A DNA stretch of 64,000 nt from Streptomyces colonosanans (GTDB lineage Bacteria; Actinomycetota; Actinomycetes; Streptomycetales; Streptomycetaceae), in the NCBI RefSeq assembly GCF_001866645.1, contig NZ_MLYP01000008.1, positions 62,001 through 126,000 on the forward strand, given 5' to 3'. Below, one piece after another: positions 17,838 to 25,038 of the stretch. The translations under genes were made by a program, and so were the position numbers. The notes under the pieces are model-generated. The model was not told the DNA's origin. It was given only the letters and a program-made list of their open reading frames with translations, and searched no databases. Numbering within the stretch: the stretch's first letter is position 1; each line of letters opens with the position of its first letter.

Positions 17838-18028
17838 CGCGAGGAGGAGTTGCTGATCGGGGATGAGGCGGTGGTGCCGTACGCCGACCACCTGATCCGC
17901 ATCCCGGCGACGCCGACGCTGCTCCAGTCGCTGGCGGCGAGGGCGGCGTTGAAGGTGTTCGCGTGCGAGCTGGGCGCGGCTCGGGGTGGATCAGCCTCGG
18001 AAGCCGGTGAAGTGCGTCACCGTGGAGC
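17838..18028 (+). pseudogene. C-terminal fragment of GlmS (glucosamine-6-phosphate synthase), frameshifted
   Basis: The plus strand encodes ELLIGDEAVVPYADHLIRIP and then TPTLLQSLAARAALKVFACE, the end of the second SIS domain of GlmS. In another frame follows DQPRKPVKCVTVE, matching the family's terminal DQPRNLAKSVTVE. A frame change lies near 17985. The rest of the ~610-aa enzyme is missing, so this is a scrap. It overlaps the 3' end of the DUF397 gene on the other strand, which seems to have gained its last residues from this sequence. Confidence 0.8.
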
Positions 18029-18215
18029 AGGTGTCGTCCTTCAGGGCCTCGATGAAGGCGGTGAAGGCTCCGGTCGGGATGGAGAGGCTGGCCCTGGCCG
18101 GAACCTTCGAGTCGCGGATGGCTATGTGGGTGTGGCGATGTGCAACCTCCACGCAGGCGTCGCCCTGGCCACCGCCGGAGTAGGACGACTTTTGCCAGGT
18201 ATTGCGGGTCATCAT
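17991..18215 (-). CDS. DUF397 family protein
   Basis: The product is 74 aa and begins MMTRNTWQKSSYSGGGQGDA, with CVEVA, IAIRDSK and FTAFIEALK in the usual DUF397 order. It lies directly downstream of a WhiJ-type regulator, the standard actinobacterial pairing, with an AAGGAG ribosome site inside the regulator's end. Either of two adjacent ATGs (18215 or 18212) may start it. DUF397 proteins act as small partners, probably antagonists, of the Scr1/WhiJ-type regulator. The last ~12 residues (STVTHFTGFRG) look foreign and are antisense to a glmS remnant. Confidence 0.85.
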   Translation of the reverse strand: MMTRNTWQKSSYSGGGQGDACVEVAHRHTHIAIRDSKVPARASLSIPTGAFTAFIEALKDDTCSTVTHFTGFRG

Positions 18216-18219
18216 GGAC

Positions 18220-19071
18220 TCACAGCTCCTTCGTCATCCGGAGGATGAGGTCACGCGAACGCTCGGGTTCGAGCGACGCCGCCTCTACCCTACGGAAGAG
18301 AGTTCGGTAGCGGCCGAGTTGGGCTTCTGCGTCGATGAACGCAGGGCCATTGGGTCCGTCACGCACGACAGTGTCCAGCTTGGGGACCGGACCACCTGCG
18401 TACACCATGGCGCTTCCGGCTCCGGCGAAGCCGTCCAGATCGAAGGGGATGACGCGTACGGTGACGTGGTCGGCTTCAGAGAGCTCCAGGACGCGGGCGA
18501 GCTGAGCCCGTGCTGCGGCTCGGTCGCCGACCCTGATGCGCAGCGCTGCCTCGTGGATCACCGTCTCATATGGGATCGGGTCGGGCCGTTCGATGATGAC
18601 TGTGCGCTTCATCCGGTGTTCCACCCAGCGCTCCACATCGCTCTTCGGGAATTCCGGGTTCACGTACGAGAAGAGGGCCAGGGCGTAGTCCTCGGTCTGC
18701 AAAAGCCCTGGGACGTGCAGGAAGTCCACGTCCCATCGGTAGCTGGCGTGGTGCTCCAACTCGGCGAGGTCGAGGAACGGCTGGGGCAGCAGATCGCGGT
18801 ACTCATCCCACCAGCCGCGCGTTCGTTCAGTAGCCATTGCCACGAGGGCTGAGAGCAACTCATCGTCCGTGCAGCTGTAATGAGCGGCAAGACGCCGTAC
18901 GCGTTCCTCGCTGACGCCCGCAATCCCGGACTCGATGTGACTCATCTGGACCGAGTTGGACCCGAGCAGCACGGCGGCCTCACGGGCCCGGAGCCCCGCG
19001 GCTTCACGTAGTTTCCGCAATTCAGCGCCCAGGCGTACCTGGCGAGCGGTCGGTTGCAGTCTGGGCGGCAT
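18220..19071 (-). CDS. WhiJ/Scr1-type helix-turn-helix regulator (HTH + DUF5753)
   Basis: The product is 283 aa. An N-terminal XRE HTH (residues about 10-65: LGAELRKLREAAGLRAREAA, then MSHIESGIAGVSEERVRRLA) is followed by a DUF5753 domain with the typical VPGLLQTEDYA and later HEAALRIRVGD. This is the Streptomyces WhiJ/Scr1 regulator family, which works with a DUF397 protein and often an RsbW-like ATPase; all three are here. The ATG at 19071 is chosen because GAGGAG precedes it. It probably regulates its own locus and developmental or antibiotic genes. It is divergent from the ATPase gene. Confidence 0.9.
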   Translation of the reverse strand: MPPRLQPTARQVRLGAELRKLREAAGLRAREAAVLLGSNSVQMSHIESGIAGVSEERVRRLAAHYSCTDDELLSALVAMATERTRGWWDEYRDLLPQPFLDLAELEHHASYRWDVDFLHVPGLLQTEDYALALFSYVNPEFPKSDVERWVEHRMKRTVIIERPDPIPYETVIHEAALRIRVGDRAAARAQLARVLELSEADHVTVRVIPFDLDGFAGAGSAMVYAGGPVPKLDTVVRDGPNGPAFIDAEAQLGRYRTLFRRVEAASLEPERSRDLILRMTKEL

Positions 19072-19280
19072 GACTCTCTCCTCGCCTCCAACGGCCTTGG
19101 CGCGGTGACACGTTCGGGGCCAGGTTACGCGACTGGCTTGAAGTGGAACAATTTTATGCCATACCGTCAGTGACGTAACGCACACGCTGCGGAAGTGCAC
19201 CGATCCGTCGTGCCATGACGGCTGCGGCAATGCCACCGCTCGCCCCACAACCCCACTCCCACCCAAAACGGAGCTGACAC

Positions 19281-19712
19281 ATGCCCGAAAACCTGACCGA
19301 GCCCTGGGAGTACTGCCTCTACATCCCGAATGACCTACGCGCCGTCACCATCAGCCGCCGCACCCTCCGCCTCATCCTCACCATGCACGGCCTGATCCGC
19401 CTGGTTGACACTGCTGAACTCCTTGCGACGGAGCTGGTCTCCAACGCCGTACGTCACACAAAGGGCCCGGCGGCACTGCGTGTGCGCTGGTCGGCAGGTG
19501 TGCTGCGGCTCGGGGCCTGGGACGCCGACCCTGAGCCGCCGGAGCCGCCCGTGCCGCTTGAGCAGGTCGCCGACGTGGAGGGAGGGCGGGGGCTGGGGTT
19601 GGTCCGGGCGTGCGCCGACCTGTGGGGCTGGCAGCCGCTGACGCGAGACGGCAACCGGGGAAAGGTCGTGTGGTGTGAGTTGGCCGCCGTGTATGCCACT
19701 CCGGCAACCTGA
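19281..19712 (+). CDS. RsbW-like ATP-binding protein (HATPase_c_2)
   Basis: The product is 143 aa. It carries the N box ELVSNAVRHT (about residues 52-61), a G1-like region LGAWDADPEPP and a G2-like GGRGLGLVRACADLWGW, as in anti-sigma-factor kinases of the GHKL fold. GGAG lies 8 bases before the ATG. It forms the third member of the abaA/whiJ-type cluster with the divergent HTH regulator and the DUF397 gene. The reaction in vivo is unknown; relatives phosphorylate anti-anti-sigma factors or bind regulators. Confidence 0.88.
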   Translation: MPENLTEPWEYCLYIPNDLRAVTISRRTLRLILTMHGLIRLVDTAELLATELVSNAVRHTKGPAALRVRWSAGVLRLGAWDADPEPPEPPVPLEQVADVEGGRGLGLVRACADLWGWQPLTRDGNRGKVVWCELAAVYATPAT

Positions 19713-19768
19713 AGGTCTACGCGAAGCGAATCGACGGCCAGGAGTAAGAGAAACGACACCTCATGCAG

Positions 19769-19808
19769 GGCCCGGGAGGATCCGAACCTGCGCACACGGC
19801 TCCTGAGG
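19769..19808 (-). repeat. tRNA-Arg 3'-end-like sequence (putative att remnant)
   Basis: Written on the plus strand, the stretch CCGAACCTGCGCACACGGCT followed by CCTGAGG differs at only a few bases from the T-arm and anticodon-arm part of tRNA-Arg(CCG) at 32695-32766, in the same orientation. The 5' half of a tRNA is missing. This is what an old attR of an element integrated into the tRNA-Arg 3' end would leave. Confidence 0.65.
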
Positions 19809-20369
19809 GCAGGCGCCAGGAGTACGGAAATGAGCCTCTGAACTGGGCGAACGTCCATACCGCTCCTTCTGTGCACGTCCCTCACTCGCTGCTCACTCGG
19901 AGATCGGGTCCGCGGGCCAGCGCCACGGCGGACCAACGGCTGCCGCGGGCGCCCCGGCGGCGGACTGGGCCGGGGAGTAGCCCGAATCGGGTGGCCGGCG
20001 CGGCCCGAACTTGGTTGGGCCCACCGCACCCCATGAACGAGCATGCGAATGGCGAGGTGCGGTTGAGGTGCTGTCCCGGAAGCCAGCTCAGAAGAGGCTC
20101 GCAGCTCACCGGCGCATCTCGGCCGACGCCGACCGCTAGTGACCGTGGTTGGCCGCTCCATGCGCACGGTTGTGGCACGCACCGAGCGACCAGGCGCTTA
20201 GAAGGCGCCTGCCGCCTGCAGCGTCATCCCTGGTCTGACCTGGTACGTAGCGCTGCGCTACTTTTGCTGCCTCCGGCCTTCGACACGTATCCGACTGCAA
20301 GGACGGACATGGATCCGCTATCCGCTTCACCGGCTTGCTGATCCGGCCATGGACCCACGGAAGTAGGGA
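19809..20369. other. gene-free spacer
   Basis: About 560 bp between the tRNA-like remnant and the stop of the DUF262 gene. Open frames on both strands have no recognisable protein and no supporting ribosome sites. No hairpin stands out. Confidence 0.4.
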
Positions 20370-22208
20370 TCACAGGTCGTCGGTGTCGTCCGCCACGTCG
20401 AGGTTGATCCCGGGGGCATTGGCAGTCGATTCGTCGTCCAGGATTGCCTTGCCCATTGCGGCCGAGATGCTGCGGAGCAGCGCAGTCTTGCGAGCGGTGA
20501 AGAACCCGTCGAAGTCGTCGGTAGCCATGAGTTCCGGTTGGGCTAGGTGGGAGCTGATGCGCTCGGCCACGCCTTCGTGAGGGGTCTCGGCGGCCTTGAT
20601 TAGGCGACCGAGGTAGTCGGAGGGGGCCGCACCTCCGATGATGCGATTGGTACGGGCAGTCAGTGGTGTCTTGTTGATAATCGAGTTGTAGTCAGTCGGG
20701 TGGTATCCCGCCTTGTCGCACCAGGCCTTAGGGAAGATGTGGTGGATGTCGATTGACTCGTCAAAGTACCCGGTGACTTCAGCCTTCTCCCCGGTGCGCC
20801 AGTCCACGGCTCCAGCCTTGAGAAGCAAAGCGTAAATCCCCTTGTAGGCAGCGCTGTTGCGGGTACGGAGGGTAAGCAGACGGCCGGGGGCGAATTGGGC
20901 CGCGGTGACGGTTCGGGGCTCGACCGTATTCCCGCGGATCCAGTCGACGACGTCCGGCAGGTCTTGGCTGAACCGGGTCTCGGTCGAGCCGCCGTAGAGC
21001 TCCCCGAACACGCCGCACCAGTACCAGCGGGCGAGCTTATGCTGGGCTCCGGCGCTCTGTGCGGCGTCCCCGGCCAGAGCCAGGATCGCGGCGAGCGGTA
21101 TCAACTGGGTTCCGTAAGGCAGGAACTTCGTATCGAAGAGGTACTGCTGGTGGAGGAACTTCGCCGCCGCCTTGAATCCGGCGATGACGGATGGCGCAAA
21201 CCGTATGTAGTCCTCCAATGAGAGGGCGAGCATGTCCTTGCGCTTGCAGCCAATGCGCGGCAGACGCTCTTCCTCCATCCCCCGTTCGGCCTCGTGCCGG
21301 CGCCGCTCGGCCGTGGCCAGCAGGGTGACTGCCTGGAGGAAGTCGGTGTTGGAGACCTCGCGAAGGATGCGATACTCAGGTGCCTTCCAGGCAGAGCGGC
21401 ACTCTTGCTCCCAGTGGTTGCGCAGATCGAACTCTTCCGCCGCGTAAGTAGCGGTCAGCAGTTCGAAGACGGTCAGGGTGACACCGCCAGTGTTGACCTT
21501 CTCGAACACCTGGCACACAGCTTGGCGAGGAGTCGTCTGCCCAAGTTCGATGACCGGCACGTGGTAGCGATCGAAGGGTCGAACGAATGCCTCGTTGAAT
21601 TCGCGCCACAGCCTCCGCTTGTCCTTGTCGCCGTCCCAGTAGTCGGTGAACTCGTAACCCCAGTCGCCGCCGTCAAAGACCGCCTGGAGCGGGAAGAGAT
21701 GTGCTTCGTACTCGCGCTCGGGGGTCGAGTAGTCCTCGACGACTTGGCCCCGGAAGTTGAGCACCTTGCGTGATTCGGGCACAAAACGGATGGCGTCCTC
21801 GCGGTCGCCGTTCTCGTCGATTGCCTGGACCATGTCGACGTAGAACCAGCCAGACACCTGCTGCTTGCGCAAGTCCTGTGTGACCACCGGGCCCTTCAAC
21901 TTCAGAGCCTGGAACAGCGACGTCAGCCGCTGCTGTCCGTCGAGCACAAGCGTGTCAGGCTCAGGCTCGCCAGCCGGGGTGGCCCCTTCGATCGGCCGAT
22001 ACTTGAACCGAACGTCTCCACCGGCCCTGAGCAACATGACGGTGCCGACGGGATAGCTCAGCGAGATCGATGCTAGAAGGCTGGCAATGTTCGGGTAGGG
22101 CCACACCCAGCCTCTCTGGAACTCGGGCAGTTGGGCCTTGCCGACCTCAACCTGCTGCAGTAGGTCGCGCAGCGGGCGCTTGTCGATGCCGAACGCTTCG
22201 TCGGCCAC
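20370..22208 (-). CDS. GmrSD-like DUF262/DUF1524 HNH protein
   Basis: The product is 612 aa. The N-terminal DUF262 (ParB/Srx-like NTPase) has QLPEFQR (26-32) and the hallmark DGQQRLTSL (90-98). The C-terminal DUF1524-like HNH nuclease has IDIHHIFPKAWC near residue 490, followed by YNSIINKTPLTARTNR. This fusion is typical of GmrSD-type, modification-dependent type IV restriction. A GTG start with AAGGAG five bases upstream is clear. It is divergent from the type III mod-res pair across 730 bp. It may form a separate defence against modified phage DNA or may be a regular companion of this type III system. Confidence 0.85.
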   Translation of the reverse strand: MADEAFGIDKRPLRDLLQQVEVGKAQLPEFQRGWVWPYPNIASLLASISLSYPVGTVMLLRAGGDVRFKYRPIEGATPAGEPEPDTLVLDGQQRLTSLFQALKLKGPVVTQDLRKQQVSGWFYVDMVQAIDENGDREDAIRFVPESRKVLNFRGQVVEDYSTPEREYEAHLFPLQAVFDGGDWGYEFTDYWDGDKDKRRLWREFNEAFVRPFDRYHVPVIELGQTTPRQAVCQVFEKVNTGGVTLTVFELLTATYAAEEFDLRNHWEQECRSAWKAPEYRILREVSNTDFLQAVTLLATAERRRHEAERGMEEERLPRIGCKRKDMLALSLEDYIRFAPSVIAGFKAAAKFLHQQYLFDTKFLPYGTQLIPLAAILALAGDAAQSAGAQHKLARWYWCGVFGELYGGSTETRFSQDLPDVVDWIRGNTVEPRTVTAAQFAPGRLLTLRTRNSAAYKGIYALLLKAGAVDWRTGEKAEVTGYFDESIDIHHIFPKAWCDKAGYHPTDYNSIINKTPLTARTNRIIGGAAPSDYLGRLIKAAETPHEGVAERISSHLAQPELMATDDFDGFFTARKTALLRSISAAMGKAILDDESTANAPGINLDVADDTDDL

Positions 22209-22460
22209 ATCGGCTCCTTACGGCAGTCGGCCATCCCCGGTGGCGCCTGAGCTGGCTATCTCTTGGCACGCTCAAAATTACTAGACGGCATGGCGGCGAG
22301 TGCCGGAGATGCAGAACAACCTGAGCCCCAATCAGGTCAGGTCACGCCCTACGTGCCTGCGGGTTCGACAGCTGTACTCAGTCGTCGACCGTGGTCCGGC
22401 CCGACCCGTTCGACCTCTAGCCAAGCCCGGGGTCTCGGATGGAGTTGCGCACGCGCAGCC

Positions 22461-22491
22461 TTCGAAGCGGCGCACACAGCTCCGGAGGGCC
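22461..22491 (-). repeat. degenerate tRNA-Arg 3'-end-like sequence
   Basis: The plus strand reads TTCGAAGCGGCGCACACAGC then TCCGGAGGGCC, matching about 26 of 31 bases of the equivalent part of tRNA-Arg(CCG) at 32695-32766 in the same orientation. It lies just left of a phage terminase remnant, consistent with an eroded attachment site. Confidence 0.5.
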
Positions 22492-22654
22492 CTGCACTGT
22501 TCAGGATTCCCGCAGGTCGCGGGGCCCTCATGGCCCTTCGGGTGATTCCCCGTCCGCAGATGGTCCACGGCACGCAAGACGGCTTAGGGCGACTGCTGTC
22601 CCAGATTGCCTGGTGGCATCAGGACCCGCAACCAGGACCACCACTACTGCAATA

Positions 22655-22845
22655 ACCCGCACCTTGGTGGCGGCGTTTGGCGGTTCCTCCAACTCGAAGA
22701 CCAGATGGTCGCCTGGGTCACCGGCATGGACAGCCCCGACCGCATGGACGCCGCCGTGCACGCCCTCACCGAACTCGCCGACCCCGACCAGCTCGCCACC
22801 GGCCGCAGCCCGCTCGCCGGCAACCGTCTCGACGGACGCCGATGA
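22655..22845 (+). pseudogene. C-terminal remnant of a phage terminase large subunit
   Basis: The frame ending at 22845 reads FLQLEDQMVAWVTGMDSPDR then MDAAVHALTELAD. It matches the end of the terminase nuclease domain (ELEDQMxxWxPGxxSPDRxDALVxA) with its conserved Asp. No upstream ATPase or nuclease part is present. It shows that a phage or phage-like element once occupied this site, in line with the tRNA-like remnant just to its left. Confidence 0.7.
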
Positions 22846-22941
22846 GCCTCAGCAGCGTCCCGATGAAGGGCAACCGTTTTGTATGCCCAGTACGATCTTT
22901 GCGCCAAGATGAGATCACGACTCGAGGCTCAAGGAGCGTGC

Positions 22942-25038
22942 ATGGCAACAAAGTTAACGCCTCGTCACCGCGGGCGACTGGAGCTGACCTGGACCGACAA
23001 GGACAAGACCCTCCTATCTACAGGGGACGGTCGGTACGACTACACCTTCGTCGACGCGTCGGACCACCGAGTCTCCGAGGTCCGGTTACTTCACGAGGTC
23101 GAGCGGTTCGCGGCTGCCACGCCGCAGGAGCGGTCGACGGAGCTGCCGAAGCCGACCGAGGACAATGTCCTCGTCACCGGCGACGCCATGCACGTTCTGG
23201 ATGCTCTGGCAAAGATCCCGGCATACGCCGACCGTTACCTCGGCAAGGTGAAGCTGGTCTATATCGATCCCCCGTTCAACACCGGTCAGGCGTTCACGCA
23301 GTACGAGGACAGCATCGCGCACTCAATTTGGCTCACTCTTCTCAGGGATCGCATCCGCCAGATCAAGCCGCTGCTGGCCGAGGACGGCTCCGTGTGGGTT
23401 CATCTGGACCACACGGAGTCCCACCGGTGTCGCGTGGTCCTGGACGAGGAGCTGGGAGAGGACAACTTCGTTGCCGAAATCGCCTGGCAGAAGGTGGCCT
23501 CACCTCGAGGCGACGCCAAGTTGCTCTCGACGTCCCAAGACACAATCCTCGTTTACCGCAAGAGCGGGCTGTGGAGACCTAACCGGATGCCGAGGCTCGC
23601 CGTCTCGAACACCTCCCGTTACAAGTCGAGGGACGGTGACCCGATCCCCTGGCGTGACGGTGACGCAACCGCGGGCAAGGCATCGACGAACCAGCCGATG
23701 GTCTACGCGATCGAGCACCCGGTCACGGGGAAATTGATGTATCCGCGGCCGGGCTGCTGCTGGCGCAAGGCGCAGGCGTGGATGCTAGAGCAAATGTCCG
23801 AGTATGCCCCATATGAACTTCGCGACATTCATGACGAGACAGAGCGGGCCAGGATCTGCGGGACCACGCCGGACAAAGTGAAGCCCGCAGTGCCCGCGAT
23901 CACGCTTTCGGTTCCGCTCGAGGAGGCTGCAGCGAAGGCACGAGCGCGGTATGACGCAGGCCTCTGGCCAGACCTTGTCATGCTTGGTCTTCGGGAGCGA
24001 CTCCAGCGTAAGAGGCACCTGGAGGACAATGGCCGCGTCCCGGAGACTCTTTGGCTGGGCAGTGAAGTCGGCGGCAATCTACGCGGGAAGAAGGAGATCA
24101 GTGCCCTCTTCCCGGACGAGCACCCCTTTGCCACCCCTAAGCCGGAGCAGCTGATCGCCCGCATTGTTCATATCGGGTCGCTCCCAGGCGACATTGTCCT
24201 GGACTGCTTCGGTGGATCCGGCACGACAGCGGCGGTCGCCCACAAGATGGCGCGCCGATGGGTGACCTGCGAGCTGCTCGCCTCCAACGTGAGCCGATTC
24301 CTGCTTCCTCGCCTGACGAAGGTCGTCAATGGAGAGGATCCCGGAGGCGTCACCAGTATCACCGAGCGAATAGCCGCGGTCGCCGGTGACGACGAAGACG
24401 ACGTGGAGCTACCCGAAAGGATGTCTCCTGAGGAAGCGCAGGAGTTCAACCGACTGCTCAGCAAGGTGGCAAAGGCAAGTCCGGTTGAGCTCGACGAGAA
24501 GACAATCAAGGCGTTGAAGGCCGCTACCAAGACCAAGAACGTCACGACCCTGAACTGGCATGGGGGCGGCGGCTTCACGCACCTGCGCGTCGGGGACTCC
24601 ATGTTCGAGGAGGTCGCCGGCATCGTCGTGCTCGCCGACTGGGCAACCCAGGGGGCGATCGCCGAGGCGATGTGCGCTCAACTGTCTGTGCCCTATGAGC
24701 CTGACGACATCTTCGCCGGTCGCCAGGGCCGCACCCGCTATCTCGTGATCGACGGGATGGTCGGGAAAGGAACCATCGCGTCCGTCCTCGACCGGCTGCC
24801 CGAGGGGGAGGTCGTCGAGATCTGGGCCACCCAGATCGACAGCGAGGCAACCGAGACACTGAGGGTTGACCGACCCGGCTCCAAGCTCGAACTGATCCCG
24901 GACAAGGTCCTGGACAACTACCGCCGCAGGTCCGCCTCGAAGGCTCCGTTCGGGGCCGGCCGGACCGTACCGTTTCCCCGTACCACCACGGAGACGAGTG
25001 ACTCCGCCGCCGCAGCAGCCGAGAGGGAGAGGGTCTGA
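22942..25038 (+). CDS. mod: type III restriction-modification methyltransferase (Mod)
   Basis: The product is 698 aa. Motif IV DPPFN lies near residues 109-113 and precedes the SAM motif FGGSGTT near 424-430, the beta-class N6-adenine/N4-cytosine order typical of Mod subunits. The target-recognition region lies between them. The ATG at 22942 is supported by AAGGAG five bases before it. The stop overlaps the res start (TGATG). Mod recognises and methylates an asymmetric site and guides Res. Codon use looks slightly less GC-extreme than neighbours, fitting horizontal transfer. Confidence 0.92.
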   Translation: MATKLTPRHRGRLELTWTDKDKTLLSTGDGRYDYTFVDASDHRVSEVRLLHEVERFAAATPQERSTELPKPTEDNVLVTGDAMHVLDALAKIPAYADRYLGKVKLVYIDPPFNTGQAFTQYEDSIAHSIWLTLLRDRIRQIKPLLAEDGSVWVHLDHTESHRCRVVLDEELGEDNFVAEIAWQKVASPRGDAKLLSTSQDTILVYRKSGLWRPNRMPRLAVSNTSRYKSRDGDPIPWRDGDATAGKASTNQPMVYAIEHPVTGKLMYPRPGCCWRKAQAWMLEQMSEYAPYELRDIHDETERARICGTTPDKVKPAVPAITLSVPLEEAAAKARARYDAGLWPDLVMLGLRERLQRKRHLEDNGRVPETLWLGSEVGGNLRGKKEISALFPDEHPFATPKPEQLIARIVHIGSLPGDIVLDCFGGSGTTAAVAHKMARRWVTCELLASNVSRFLLPRLTKVVNGEDPGGVTSITERIAAVAGDDEDDVELPERMSPEEAQEFNRLLSKVAKASPVELDEKTIKALKAATKTKNVTTLNWHGGGGFTHLRVGDSMFEEVAGIVVLADWATQGAIAEAMCAQLSVPYEPDDIFAGRQGRTRYLVIDGMVGKGTIASVLDRLPEGEVVEIWATQIDSEATETLRVDRPGSKLELIPDKVLDNYRRRSASKAPFGAGRTVPFPRTTTETSDSAAAAAERERV

